DNA from: JAHEDH01 sp963753285
GTDB lineage: Bacteria; Actinomycetota; Acidimicrobiia; Spongiisociales; ZC4RG35
Length of the DNA: 64,000 nt
Assembly (NCBI GenBank): GCA_963753285.1
Contig: CAVWBT010000016.1
Coordinates: 1-64,000, forward strand
Direction of reading: 5' to 3'
Under the pieces are notes generated by a model that ran no database searches, was not told the origin of the DNA, and was given only the letters and a program-made list of their open reading frames with translations. The stretch's first letter is position 1, and each line of letters begins with the position of its first letter. A program made the position numbers and the translations under genes. Positions 20,057 through 28,872 of this stretch are shown piece by piece.

Positions 20057-20151
20057 GGGAACCGAACACCGACGATCTGTGCGTGCCCGTATCCACCATT
20101 GCAGTACGGCACAGTTCCTCCGCCAACGGGCGTATGCGCCTGCCGCCCGGT

Positions 20152-20163
20152 TCGTACGTACGA
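20152..20163. promoter_or_regulatory. 12-bp perfect palindrome TCGTACGTACGA
   Basis: It sits 30 bases ahead of the next start codon in a 136-base gap and is a plausible homodimer operator. No partner regulator is identified. Confidence 0.35.
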
Positions 20164-20192
20164 GTCACTGTTCAGAAGAAGGAGAACCAAGA

Positions 20193-20628
20193 ATGCGAAT
20201 ATCCGAGGGTTGGGTATCTGATCCTGCTGATCCTTGCCGCGCAGTTCAATCTGACTGCGCTCGTTCCTCTCCAGATCGGTGACCCTCCTCCTCCGTGGTG
20301 GGTCGGTGGTCGGCTGCTGTGGCCGTTCGCCGAGGAGACGGGCACACTCTTGGTATCCGGCGATGCGGTCGGTGTACTCACGCCCATCCTCGGCGCAGTG
20401 TCCGCCACCTGCTTCCTCGCAGCGGCCTACCTCCTGTGGCGGCGGACATCCAACAGGTGGTTCGAGTGGCTCATCGTCGCCGGGGCCATCCTCTCGCTCC
20501 CGTTGCAGGTCATCTGGTTCAGCATCTGGGCAGTTCCCCCCATCGTCGTGGACATCGTTCTCCTGCGGTCGATGTATCGCGGAGATGTGACCGTCGATCG
20601 GCTGAGGAGACCGGCCGCCATCAGCTGA
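20193..20628 (+). CDS. small membrane protein, four TM segments (frameshifted near 20206)
   Basis: ATG 20193 is preceded by AGAAGGAG, but its frame opens into four hydrophobic segments (VGYLILLILAAQFNLTALVP, GVLTPILGAVSATCFLAAAY, WLIVAGAILSLPLQVIWFSI) only after skipping one G near 20206. Joined length is about 145 residues. No family recognised. Confidence 0.6.
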
Positions 20629-20772
20629 AGCCGATCACACCGACGTCATCGTCGGGGCGGAGGCCGTCGACGAGCGACCACGGTGGACCGGAAGGCGATC
20701 GGCGCGGTGGCTTCCTGTCGGCCGGCGGATCCGCTACGTCCGATGCCTGTGATGCTGAGAATGGAGTGAAGA

Positions 20773-21732
20773 ATGCCCGGAGAACTCTGGAAGTGCGGTG
20801 CCGTGGGACTGTTCGGAGCAGGTCTCGTGGGGCGGGTTGCGTTCAAGCGTGACATGGAACGCTCCCACCGGCGGCTCGACGGGCAGAGCAATGTCATAGC
20901 TTCCCGGTTTGGTGACATCGAGTACGCCGAAGGGGGCGACGGCACGCACCATGTCCTCGTGAGCCATGGCAGTGGTGGCGGCTACGACCAGGGGCTCCTC
21001 ATCGGCGAGTCGCTCCTCGACGACAGGTTCCACTGGATCGCACCCTCGAGATTCGGGTACCTGGGCTCGAGTCTTCCGGCCGACGCAACCTTCGATGACC
21101 AGGCGCACGCCTATTGCGCGCTGGTCGACCATCTCGACATCGAAAGGGTGGCGGTGATCGCGCTGTCCCACGGTGGCCCGGCTGCCCTGCTGTTTGCAGT
21201 GCTGCATCCTGAGCGGGTTTCGTCGCTCACCCTCATCTCCACAGGCGTTGCGACGTCCTCATCGCCGGACCAGCAGGGAGCGGATCGGAGGGGCGATGCT
21301 CTCGCCACGGTCTTCAACCATGATTGGCTGTATTGGGCCCTCACGACGTTGTTTCGGAAACAGCTCATGGGTCTCATGGGAGCGCCATCATCGATCCTGG
21401 CCGAGCTTCCTCCTGCGCAGGAGGCGCTGGCGACTCGTTTCGTCGACGAGATGAATCCCGTCTCGCTCCGGAGCCGAGGCGCGCTGTTCGACAATCACGC
21501 GGCGCTGCCCGGCGACCGGATCGCCGCGATCACCGCGCCGACGCTGATCGTGCACGCCACCGACGACACACTGCAACGATTCCACAATGCCGAGTTCGCA
21601 GCAACCACGATCTCAGGGGCCCAGCTCCTTCGGTTCGAGCGTGGAGGACACCTTGCGGTGATTGTCGAACAGTCGACCGTTCGCGCCGCTGTCCAGTCGC
21701 ACATCCTGGATCACGACACCTCAGACCGGTGA
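20773..21732 (+). CDS. alpha/beta hydrolase
   Basis: An intact 319-residue alpha/beta hydrolase. HHVLVSHGSGGGYDQG forms the oxyanion loop; the nucleophile elbow is VAVIALSHGGPAALLFA (A-L-S-H-G instead of the common GxSxG); the acid lies in APTLIVHATDDTLQ and the His in RGGHLAVIVE. A hydrophobic N-terminal stretch (GAVGLFGAGLVG) could be a weak anchor. Substrate unknown. It is followed by repeat copy 2. Confidence 0.85.
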   Translation: MPGELWKCGAVGLFGAGLVGRVAFKRDMERSHRRLDGQSNVIASRFGDIEYAEGGDGTHHVLVSHGSGGGYDQGLLIGESLLDDRFHWIAPSRFGYLGSSLPADATFDDQAHAYCALVDHLDIERVAVIALSHGGPAALLFAVLHPERVSSLTLISTGVATSSSPDQQGADRRGDALATVFNHDWLYWALTTLFRKQLMGLMGAPSSILAELPPAQEALATRFVDEMNPVSLRSRGALFDNHAALPGDRIAAITAPTLIVHATDDTLQRFHNAEFAATTISGAQLLRFERGGHLAVIVEQSTVRAAVQSHILDHDTSDR

Positions 21733-21933
21733 AGGCAGGACATCGGTCCGGCTCACGGGGCGATACGGATGCGCCACGGATGTGTTCGTCTCGTTGGTCG
21801 AACAAGCCTCGGCACACTCGCTCATGTATCTGTTCGATTTCTCTGCCGGCCGAGGACTTCGCCATTGGACGTGTGCTCGTTCGACACTGCCGGCGAACTC
21901 CCAAGACCGTCAAGGGCGTCCGTCAGAAAACCG

Positions 21934-22047
21934 AACACGACCATGGAGGACGCCATGCGACGATCGGTGAAATCCGTTGATCTGCCTGTGGATTCTGAAG
22001 ATTCGCCTGTCGTGCCAGGGCCATCGTTCCGTCTTCACACAGCATGA
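21934..22047 (+). repeat. dispersed tRNA-Val-linked repeat, copy 2
   Basis: Second copy of the ~112-bp repeat (see 7401). It has a longer shared leader GTCCGTCAGAAAACC with copy 3, and a frame reading MEDAMRRSVKSVDLPVDSED. It ends in CCGTCTTCACACAGCATGA, a decayed anticodon arm; the T-arm is missing. The PIN toxin gene begins two bases later. The preceding 200 bases after the hydrolase hold nothing I can name. Confidence 0.65.
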
Positions 22048-22048
22048 G

Positions 22049-22445
22049 TTGACCGTGGTCGTCGTCGATGCGCATGCTGTGATCGATCTCGTTCGGCGAG
22101 GCGACGGAGGGTCGGAGTGGGAGTTGTCCGTACCCACTCTCTTGCGATCGCAGGTGTTGGCGACCCTTCATGCCGAGCTGGTTGCTGGCGGCGGTGAAGC
22201 CCGTCAGGTTCTCGACCTTGCCGAACAGGCATGTCGTCTGCCACGCAGACAGGGACGCAGTGCTGCGTCAGACCGCCTGGGCGATCGCCACCGAGCAAGG
22301 ATGGCCCGACAACCATGACGCCGAGTACATCGCGCTGACCCGACTCCACCGAGGAGCGCTCATCGCCAGGGACGACGCGGTGCGCAAGAAGCCTGCGGGT
22401 CTTGTTCGAACCGAGACGGTAGACCACCTGTTCGGTCGGGACTGA
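22049..22445 (+). CDS. PIN-domain VapC-like toxin, no antitoxin seen (frameshifted near 22215)
   Basis: PIN nucleases cut RNA with a cluster of acidic residues. Visible here are the first Asp (VVVVDAHAVIDLV), an Asp-Glu pair in GWPDNHDAEYIALTRL and the last Asp in ALIARDDAV, matching the actinobacterial VapC pattern. A shift near 22215 joins two frames into about 132 residues. TTG 22049 (or GTG 22055) sits right at the end of repeat copy 2; the VapB antitoxin that normally precedes is absent, so the locus may be a broken module. Confidence 0.75.
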
Positions 22446-22521
22446 AGCAGGGCGGCGCTCAGGCCGCGTGGCAGGGATCCGGTCTCGAGGACGGTCGCCC
22501 CCCCCGTGTAGCGTCTTCGGC

Positions 22522-22927
22522 ATGAGAATCAAGTTTCAGGTCGTGACCTTCGACGCCGCAGATCTCGAGGAAGAGAGTGCGTTCTGGGCGGGAGTACTCG
22601 GCGGCGACGTCGATCGGGACGATGACTGGCACATGGTCATCGTCGACGGCGAGCCACGAGTTGGTGTCCAGCACGCACCCGATCACGTGCCCCCCGACTG
22701 GCCCCACGGTTCTCCTCCTCAGCAGGTGCACCTCGACCTGTGGGTCGACGACTTTCCCGGCGCCCACGAGCGGGTGATGGCTCTGGGTGCCCGGGTGCTT
22801 CAACCCGCCGGCTGGCGTCACCGAAGGCGATGACTTCCAGGTCTACGCCGACCCGGCCGGCCACCCCTTTTGTCTCTGTTTCATGGCGGGAGGCGCACCC
22901 CTTCCCGACCGATTCACCGCAGCGTGA
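22522..22927 (+). CDS. VOC/glyoxalase-like protein (frameshifted near 22822)
   Basis: A single glyoxalase_6-type VOC domain of about 134 residues: KFQVVTFDAADLEEESAFW at the start, HLDLWVDDFPGAHERVMALG in the middle, and after the shift FQVYADPAGHPFCLCF, the usual end. One extra G near 22822 truncates the first frame. VOC proteins bind metals and small molecules; function unknown. Confidence 0.8.
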
Positions 22928-22979
22928 CACGCAGCCCGCTGCAGACCGGAGTCACCGTGTCGAGAGGAGGATCTGATCC

Positions 22980-23558
22980 ATGACACCGCCCCGGTACACG
23001 ATCAGACCACTCGACGAGTCGACCTGGGACGCATTCGCCGCCCTGGTCGAGGCCAACGGAGGGATCTTCGGCGGCTGCTGGTGCATGGGTTTCCACCCCG
23101 AAGACGACAGTCACGCCAACGCCGCCGAACCCAACCGGGAACGCAAGCTCGACCGGGTCCGTGCCGGCACCGCGCACGCCGCCCTGGTCTTCGACGGTGA
23201 CGATTGTGTCGGCTGGTGCCAGTTCGGCGCACCCGATGAGGTGCCCCGCATCAAGAACCGCAGAGAATACGAGAAGGAACTTGTCGACCTGCCGGAGTGG
23301 CGGATCGCCTGCAACTTCGTCGGCAAAGGACATCGCCGTCAAGGCGTCGCCACCGCCGCCCTCGAGGGAGCCCTCGAGCTGATCGCCGAACTCGGCGGGG
23401 GCCGAGTCGAAGGCTACCCCGAGCCCGCAGACGCAGTCCCAGCCGGATTCCTCTTCCACGGAGCCCTCTCCACGTTCGAGAAGACCGGGTTCACCAAAGA
23501 CCGCATGATCGGCAAACACCGGTGGGTCGTCACCCGAACCGTCGCACCGAACCTCTAG
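22980..23558 (+). CDS. GNAT-family N-acetyltransferase
   Basis: An intact 192-residue GNAT. The acetyl-CoA loop appears as NFVGKGHRRQGVATAALEGA (Q/RxxGxG/A). The N-terminal GGIFGGCWCMGFHPED and the tail HGALSTFEKTGFTKDRMIGK match a subfamily often annotated as GNAT of unknown substrate. ATG 22980 follows GAGAGGAGG. It overlaps nothing. Confidence 0.85.
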   Translation: MTPPRYTIRPLDESTWDAFAALVEANGGIFGGCWCMGFHPEDDSHANAAEPNRERKLDRVRAGTAHAALVFDGDDCVGWCQFGAPDEVPRIKNRREYEKELVDLPEWRIACNFVGKGHRRQGVATAALEGALELIAELGGGRVEGYPEPADAVPAGFLFHGALSTFEKTGFTKDRMIGKHRWVVTRTVAPNL

Positions 23559-23697
23559 GTGAATTCGGGCTCTGGTCGAGAGCGAGGCCTGCGGGCGGGT
23601 CGGGGTGGGTCAGGAGGGCCATCGAATCCCTCTCGAGCGTGCTCATCACACTATCGGCGCGACCCAAGGCAGACAGAGCCGAGTAGCGTGCCGGAAC

Positions 23698-24201
23698 ATG
23701 AAACGGATCCTGCTGACCGGCATGTCGGGTACCGGCAAGTCCTCGCTGGTGCGGGAGTTCGCTTCGCTCGGGTACCGAGCGGTCGACACCGATGCGGGGG
23801 GCTGGTCGGTGCCGCCCGACGGTGGCGCACGGTCCGGTCCGGTGCAACCCGATTGGATCTGGGACGAGCAGAAGATGCAACAACTCCTGTCGTCCGAACG
23901 CGGGGACGTGCTGTTCGTGGCTGGATGCGTCGAGAACCAGGGCGCCTTCTACTCGAGTTTCGACGAGATCATCCTGCTCACCGCCCCTCCCGAGACGATC
24001 ATCGAACGGCTGGCGACGCGCACCTCCAATCCGTTCGGGAAGAGCGCCGCCGAACGAGCCAAAGTGCTCGATGATCAGCGACAGTTCGAGCCGGTCCTGC
24101 GCAGCGGAGCGACCATTGTGATCGACACGAACCCGCCGCTCGACCAGGTCGTCCTGGCCATCCTCGACCGCGTCGGCTGTTGCTTCGCAGCGGATACGTA
24201 G
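23698..24201 (+). CDS. P-loop AAA/kinase-like ATPase
   Basis: A 167-residue nucleotide-binding protein with Walker A RILLTGMSGTGKSSLV and a lid region IIERLATRTSNPFGKSAAER, similar to small shikimate-kinase-like or AAA_18 proteins. A DVLFVAGCVENQG stretch resembles the substrate-side region. It may phosphorylate a small molecule; substrate unknown. Upstream 138 bases show nothing notable. Confidence 0.75.
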   Translation: MKRILLTGMSGTGKSSLVREFASLGYRAVDTDAGGWSVPPDGGARSGPVQPDWIWDEQKMQQLLSSERGDVLFVAGCVENQGAFYSSFDEIILLTAPPETIIERLATRTSNPFGKSAAERAKVLDDQRQFEPVLRSGATIVIDTNPPLDQVVLAILDRVGCCFAADT

Positions 24202-24258
24202 CACTTCGCCCGAACACCACCGCAAGGAGGAAGCGTCGGCGCACGCAGCGATGTGGTA

Positions 24259-24282
24259 ATCTACAACCATATGGTTGTAGAT
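24259..24282. promoter_or_regulatory. perfect 24-bp palindrome over ArsR start codon
   Basis: AT plus CTACAACCATATGGTTGTAG plus AT is exactly self-complementary. The ATG of the ArsR-type gene is the centre of the palindrome. This implies autoregulation, with the operator overlapping the start of a leaderless or near-leaderless transcript. Confidence 0.75.
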
Positions 24283-24621
24283 CAGTTGTCGGATGCCGAA
24301 GTGGATCAGCTCTTCCACGCGCTGGCGGATGCGACACGTCGCGACATCTTGACCCGGGCGGCGGCCGGCGACTTGTCGGTCTCGGGGTTGGCCCGCTTCT
24401 ATCCGATCAGCGTTACGGCCATCCAGAAGCACGTCGGCGTCTTGGAATCGGCCGGTCTGGTCTGCAAGAACCGACAAGGGCGCGAGCAGATCGTCACCAC
24501 CGTTCCGGCCGCACTGGCAGCAGCCCATCAGACGCTCGAACGCCTCGAAGTCATGTGGCGTGAGCGGCTCGACCGATTCGGAGAGGTGCTCTCCGATACC
24601 CAGAATGGAGAAGACAGATGA
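24271..24621 (+). CDS. ArsR-family regulator paired with AHSA1 protein
   Basis: A 116-residue winged-helix regulator: FHALADATRRDILTRAAAG, LSVSGLARFYPISVTAIQKH and VGVLESAGLVCKNRQGREQI. It has no metal-binding CxC motif. ATG 24271 is centred in a perfect palindrome; GTG 24253 is possible but has no ribosome site nearby. The ATGA overlap with an AHSA1 gene is a common arrangement for non-metal ArsR proteins. Confidence 0.87.
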   Translation: MVVDQLSDAEVDQLFHALADATRRDILTRAAAGDLSVSGLARFYPISVTAIQKHVGVLESAGLVCKNRQGREQIVTTVPAALAAAHQTLERLEVMWRERLDRFGEVLSDTQNGEDR

Positions 24622-25136
24622 CCGTGACCACGGTGACCAAGAACGTCGAACAGGCCACCATGACCATCGTCGCCGAGTATGCGGCGGCCCCGGCACGGGT
24701 GTGGCAGTTGTGGGCCGATCCCCGTCAGTTGGAGCGGTGGTGGGGGCCACCAACTCATCCGGCCACCGTGACTGATCATGACCTGGCACCGGGCGGGCTC
24801 GTCCGCTATTACATGACTGGCCCCGACGGTGAGCGTTATCACGGTGGATGGCGGATGATCAAGGTTGAGGAGCCCTCCCGGTTGGAGTTCGAGGACTTCT
24901 TCGCAGACGACGAAGGAGGCGAGGATCCCGACTTGCCGCGGACGAGGACCGTCGTGTCCATCGACGAGCAGGGATCCGGCGAGACTCGTATGACAATCGA
25001 GAGCTTCTTCCCCTCGCCGGAAGCGATGGCCCAGGTACTGGAGATGGGAATGGAAGAAGGCATCACCCAGGCACTGAGCCAGACCGACGCCATCCTCGCC
25101 GAACACCACGCTGAATGGGTCGGAACGGAGGTCTAG
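24618..25136 (+). CDS. SRPBCC/AHSA1-domain protein
   Basis: Aha1-like START domain of 172 residues: ARVWQLWADPRQLERWWGPP is the signature helix, followed by GGLVRYYMTGPDGERYHGGW and TRMTIESFFPSPEAMAQ. It probably binds a hydrophobic ligand. It is translationally coupled to the ArsR gene before it and lies 4 bases ahead of the DUF1801 gene. Confidence 0.88.
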   Translation: MTVTTVTKNVEQATMTIVAEYAAAPARVWQLWADPRQLERWWGPPTHPATVTDHDLAPGGLVRYYMTGPDGERYHGGWRMIKVEEPSRLEFEDFFADDEGGEDPDLPRTRTVVSIDEQGSGETRMTIESFFPSPEAMAQVLEMGMEEGITQALSQTDAILAEHHAEWVGTEV

Positions 25137-25140
25137 CGGA

Positions 25141-25485
25141 ATGACAGTCGACGAATACCTGGATGCCACGCCCGAACCGCAGCGCAGCACGCTGATCGAG
25201 CTGAGGGCCATGTTGGCGTCGATCCTTCCTCAGGCAGAAGAGGGCATCTCCTACGGTGTTCCTGCACTCAAGGTCAATGGGAAAGCGGTGGCCGGGTACG
25301 CCGCCGCCAAGCGACACTGCAGCTACTTCCCCCACTCCGGCTCGGTCATCTCACGAGTCGAGCCAGAGCTGCTGGAAGGCTACGACTGGGCCAAGGGCAC
25401 CCTGCGGTTCCCAATCGACACGGTCCCCGAAGAGGCCCTCATCCGCCGCCTCGTCGAGATCCGCCTCACCATGCTTGAGCAATAG
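25141..25485 (+). CDS. DUF1801 (YdhG-like) protein
   Basis: A 114-residue protein with the DUF1801 pattern: VDEYLDATPEPQRSTLIELR, EEGISYGVPALKVNGKAVAG and KGTLRFPIDTVPEEALIRR. Some relatives bind metals. It is third in the ArsR-AHSA1 operon and intact. Confidence 0.85.
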   Translation: MTVDEYLDATPEPQRSTLIELRAMLASILPQAEEGISYGVPALKVNGKAVAGYAAAKRHCSYFPHSGSVISRVEPELLEGYDWAKGTLRFPIDTVPEEALIRRLVEIRLTMLEQ

Positions 25486-25611
25486 CGGGAACCGAGTCCG
25501 TGCAGGAACTGGTTTCAACCGGTTGTCTGACTCGGCCATGCGCGAGCCACCACCACGGTCTCCTACAGTGGCAGCGATGACACGTTGGCCAAGACCGAGA
25601 AAGCGAAGCAC

Positions 25612-26019
25612 GTGAACTGGACACTGGAAGTTGTCGTCGTTCCCGTCTCAGACATCGACCGGGCCAAGGACTTCTATCACCACCAGCTGGGGTTCTCCGT
25701 CGATCACGACACCACGATCAGCGACGACGCCCGAGTCGTACAGCTCACACCACCCGGATCCGGATGCTCGATCGTCATCGGCAAAGGGGTCGTTGCCGAT
25801 ATGCCCGCCGGGTCGCTCAAAGGACTACAACTCGTAGTCCCCGACATCAGACGCGCCCATGAGGAACTGGTGGCACGGGGTGTCGCAGTCAGTGACGTAC
25901 AGATCCTCGGTGAGAACCCCGGAGCGGTCACCGATCCACTCGACAACGTCGGGTTCGTCTTCTTCGAGGACCCGGACGGCAACAGCTGGGCCATACAGCA
26001 GATCTCGACCCGTCCCTGA
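25612..26019 (+). CDS. VOC/glyoxalase-like protein
   Basis: A 135-residue VOC domain: NWTLEVVVVPVSDIDRAKDF, YHHQLGFSVDHD, GSGCSIVIGKG and VFFEDPDGNSWAIQQI. GTG 25612 is preferred because family members begin MNWTLEVVVVPV; TTG 25585 would add nine residues. Substrate unknown. Confidence 0.83.
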   Translation: MNWTLEVVVVPVSDIDRAKDFYHHQLGFSVDHDTTISDDARVVQLTPPGSGCSIVIGKGVVADMPAGSLKGLQLVVPDIRRAHEELVARGVAVSDVQILGENPGAVTDPLDNVGFVFFEDPDGNSWAIQQISTRP

Positions 26020-26127
26020 TCCCCCAGGCGGTTTTCGCTGCTTGACACCTTCTGGGCTCCCTGAACGAGGCGATGCCGCCACTGGGAGCGGTACGATCAC
26101 CTGCGAAGCCAAGCGGAACAGGGAGCC

Positions 26128-26589
26128 ATGTCCACGCCGTCGGTCACCTTTCGTACCACTCTGTCGTCGTTCGGCGACAACACCGGAATAGAGGTACCAC
26201 CCGAGCTGATCGAGCAACTTGGCAGCGGGAAGCGGCCGGCCGTCTTGGTGAATCTGAACGGTCACGAGTACCGCAACACGGTCGGCGTGATGGGCGGGAA
26301 GTTCCTGGTGAGTGTCAGCGCTGAGGTTCGCAAAGCGACGGGTCTGAACGGTGGTGATCCCATCGAAGTCACGCTCACCCTTGCTGAGGGACCTCGACCG
26401 GTCGACATGCCCGAGGACTTCAAAGCAGCATTGGACCGTGAACCGGATGCGGCTGCCTTCTTCGCCGGGCTGTCCAACAGCCTTCAGCGGTATCACGTCG
26501 ATCTGGTTGAAGGCGCAAAGACACAGGAAACGCGGGATCGCCGAATCGCCAAGGCTGTGGACCTCTTCTCAGCCGGCAAGAAACGCTGA
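26128..26589 (+). CDS. DUF1905/YdeI-like protein
   Basis: A 153-residue protein. The N-terminal half (TFRTTLSSFGDNTGIEVPPE...HEYRNTVGVMGGKFLVSVSA) matches DUF1905, a beta-barrel related to AbrB folds. The C-terminal half (DFKAALDREPDAAAFFAGLS...RIAKAVDLFSAGKKR) matches the OmpD-associated YdeI tail. Function unknown. ATG 26128 follows CAGGGAG. Confidence 0.82.
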   Translation: MSTPSVTFRTTLSSFGDNTGIEVPPELIEQLGSGKRPAVLVNLNGHEYRNTVGVMGGKFLVSVSAEVRKATGLNGGDPIEVTLTLAEGPRPVDMPEDFKAALDREPDAAAFFAGLSNSLQRYHVDLVEGAKTQETRDRRIAKAVDLFSAGKKR

Positions 26590-26756
26590 GCACAACCTGG
26601 ACCAACCGATCGGAGATCCGACTGCCCTAGCGCTGAGTGCGACACACGATTGCGGCGCAACACCGACTGAGAGCTGACGGCCACACGCCAATTCTTCTAT
26701 GTCTGCGATGCGGACGTGCCGCTCGGGTGTCCGTCCAGGTGTCCGTCAGACAACCC
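26590..26756. other. gap upstream of repeat copy 3
   Basis: No gene seen. It includes a tandem GTGTCCGTC-CAG-GTGTCCGTC-AG leader next to the repeat, partly shared with copy 2. Confidence 0.4.
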
Positions 26757-26870
26757 AAAACGACCATGGACGAGGCCAAGCGACAACAGGCGAAATCCGT
26801 CGATTTGGCTGGGGATTCCGCCGATTCGCCCGTCTTTGCGGGGTCCTCATTCCGCCTTCACACGGCAGGA
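26757..26870 (+). repeat. dispersed tRNA-Val-linked repeat, copy 3
   Basis: Third copy (see 7401 and 21934). Its frame is the most open: MDEAKRQQAKSVDLAGDSAD continuing through FRLHTA. It ends CCGCCTTCACACGGCAGGA, the anticodon arm of tRNA-Val(CAC) with intact stem pairing, then diverges before the T-arm. The MNT-HEPN operator begins 130 bases downstream. Confidence 0.65.
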
Positions 26871-27002
26871 CTCACTCATCGTTGTTCACCAGACAGATGG
26901 ACAACGTTGAGAGGCTCCTTGATGGTGGTCCAACGGCTCATGTGGATATCCCGTAATACCCAGAACACGGTGAGCACTCACCGCCTTTGACTTTCATGGT
27001 GC

Positions 27003-27029
27003 GTGAAGGTATCTTCACGTACTGTGAAG
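27003..27029. promoter_or_regulatory. three alternating GTGAAG/CTTCAC half-sites
   Basis: GTGAAG-GTAT-CTTCAC-GTACT-GTGAAG forms two overlapping inverted repeats 16 bases ahead of the nucleotidyltransferase antitoxin gene. Such arrays usually bind an antitoxin or its toxin complex. The antitoxin here carries its own winged helix, so it is a good candidate. Confidence 0.65.
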
Positions 27030-27044
27030 AGTGTGTCGCGGAGC

Positions 27045-27605
27045 GTGAATGTGAATCGACTGCCGATCTTCCGATCCGAGGAGCAGGTTCGGATTCTCGT
27101 GGTGTTGTTCGTCACGGCTGGCGAGCCTGCCACGCTCACCGAGATTGCAGGTCGAGCCGGCGTCTCGATGGGGGTCACCCACAAGGAAGTCGAGGCGCTC
27201 GAGGCCGCAGGACTGGTCGTCTCCCACCGGCGTGGAAACGCCAGACTCGTCGAAGTCAACGAGTTGTCGCGGTTGGTGCCCGACCTTCGGTCGTTGCTCA
27301 CGAAGGCGTTCGGACCGGTGCCGGCGATCGAGGATGCACTCGCCGACGTCTCGGGGATCGACGAGGCGTTCATCTTCGGTTCGCTCGCCCACCCGGTCGA
27401 CGTCGAATCACCCAACGACGTGGACCTGATGATCATCGGCCAACCCGCCCTCGACGAGGTGTACGAGGCGGTCGCTTCGGTGGAGGAACTGATCGGGCTC
27501 CCGGTCAACGTCATTGTCCGCACCCGCAGCGAATGGTCGAGTGACGAGTCCGGGTTCGCCCGGAAGGTCAAACACGGCGAGCAGGTTGCATTGGCGCTCC
27601 GATGA
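27045..27605 (+). CDS. winged-helix plus MNT nucleotidyltransferase antitoxin
   Basis: About 186 residues. N-terminal winged helix: PIFRSEEQVRILVVLFVTAG, EPATLTEIAGRAGVSMGVTH, AGLVVSHRRGNARL. C-terminal minimal nucleotidyltransferase: FIFGSLA with NDVDLMIIG (GS...DxD). MNT proteins neutralise HEPN toxins, some by AMPylating them. GTG 27045 has GGAG nearby; GTG 27051 is equally possible. ATGA overlap with the HEPN gene. Confidence 0.87.
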   Translation: MNVNRLPIFRSEEQVRILVVLFVTAGEPATLTEIAGRAGVSMGVTHKEVEALEAAGLVVSHRRGNARLVEVNELSRLVPDLRSLLTKAFGPVPAIEDALADVSGIDEAFIFGSLAHPVDVESPNDVDLMIIGQPALDEVYEAVASVEELIGLPVNVIVRTRSEWSSDESGFARKVKHGEQVALALR

Positions 27606-28030
27606 CGATCGACGAGATGATCGAACGGCGCATGCTCGAAGCGGTCCCGGTCGACGAGGCAACGGCGACAGATTGGCTCGCCGATGCCGGCCGCCACCTC
27701 GAAGCCGCCTCGACCATCCTCGACGTCGACCTCACCGGCGCATTCGCATTGAGCTACGACGCCGGCCGGAAGGCGTGCGCAGCGCTGCTGATTGCATCCG
27801 GTTTTCGGGCTCGAGCCGTTCCGGGGAGCCATCGGGCGGTGATCGAAGCCGCTGCGGTACTTCTCGACTCAGAAGGTGACAAACGAGCGATCAAGCGATT
27901 GGATCGCATGCGACGAGACCGCAACCAGGCCGAGTACGGGTCGAGATCGTTCGCCCGCACCGAAGTCGAGGCCGCCATCGAAGCGGCGACATCGGTCGTG
28001 GCGATTCTGCGGGATCGCATCCGCAACTGA
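27602..28030 (+). CDS. HEPN-domain toxin partner
   Basis: A 142-residue helical protein: LADAGRHLEAASTILDVDLT, ALSYDAGRKACAALLIASGF, and RMRRDRNQAEYGSRSFARTE. The R-x4-6-H motif of RNase HEPNs is replaced by RNQAEY, as in SAV_6107-like members, so the activity may differ. It is coupled to the MNT gene, a standard toxin-antitoxin order. Confidence 0.83.
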   Translation: MTIDEMIERRMLEAVPVDEATATDWLADAGRHLEAASTILDVDLTGAFALSYDAGRKACAALLIASGFRARAVPGSHRAVIEAAAVLLDSEGDKRAIKRLDRMRRDRNQAEYGSRSFARTEVEAAIEAATSVVAILRDRIRN

Positions 28031-28148
28031 ACGCAACCAGCATCGCACGAAGCGAAGGTACCGGTCATCGGCCTGTCGCCCCCGTGATGCCTGTCGCCAC
28101 GACGCAGAATGCTGCTCGACGGGAAACGAGGGATTGGCACCCGAGAAC

Positions 28149-28862
28149 TCACGTGTCGCCGGCGAAGTCGCTCACTGCCGCGAGAAGAACGTCGAGACCG
28201 ACTTCGAACGTGTCGCTGAACGCGTAGCCGGGCTGGAACACGTGCTCGACGGTGAACCCGACGAGGTTGGGGCAGGCGCGTCGGCATCCAGGGCGGATGC
28301 GATGTTCGCGACCGCGCCGACGAACTCGCCCTCGGCCTGCGACGGGAGGGAAGCCTCCACCAGGGCGAACCCGTAGATGTAGGCGTCCAGCATGGCGTTT
28401 GCATGGGCGACCATCGGCCAGCTCAGGCCGCCCCGGCGCAGGCACCCGACGACTGCCTCGTGATGACCAAGGGTCGCGGGGCCGGGTGAGGTTCAGGACT
28501 CCATGAGTGGGGCCGCCCAGGGGTGTCTGTTCAGGGCTGCTCGGGCCGATACGCAACGTTGTCGGAGTGCATCCAGCCAGTCTTCGTCTGGCGAGGGTCG
28601 CTCGATCTCGGCGAAGACTCTGTCGACCATCCCGTCGACGATCTCGTCTTTCGAAGGGACGTGGCGGTAGATCGACATCGGTTTCGTGCCCATGGCCGTT
28701 GCGAGCTTGCGGATGGTCAGGGCGTCGATGCCGATCGCGTCGGCGAGCGTCACTGCGCTTTCCAGCACTCGGTCTCGGCTGAGCGATGGATGTCCCTTCT
28801 GCGGTTTCGTATCTGCACTGGGTCGTCAGCCGACGCAACCGCTGGGGTATCGGTCTCGGCAA
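28149..28862 (-). CDS. TetR-family regulator (several frameshifts)
   Basis: The DNA-binding half reads LSRDRVLESAVTLADAIGID, ALTIRKLATAMGTKPMSIYR and HVPSKDEIVDGMVDRVF in one frame. The ligand half (TetR_C_1 type) continues as WPMVAHANAMLDAYIYGFAL in a second and VGFTVEHVFQPGYAFSDTFE in a third. At least two shifts (near 28495 and 28285) and probably a third at the N-terminus are needed, and the start is uncertain. It may be a true pseudogene. Approximate extent only. Confidence 0.7.
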   Translation of the reverse strand: MPRPIPQRLRRLTTQCRYETAEGTSIAQPRPSAGKRSDARRRDRHRRPDHPQARNGHGHETDVDLPPRPFERRDRRRDGRQSLRRDRATLARRRLAGCTPTTLRIGPSSPEQTPLGGPTHGVLNLTRPRDPWSSRGSRRVPAPGRPELADGRPCKRHAGRLHLRVRPGGGFPPVAGRGRVRRRGREHRIRPGCRRACPNLVGFTVEHVFQPGYAFSDTFEVGLDVLLAAVSDFAGDT

Positions 28863-28872
28863 TGAGCGTTGG

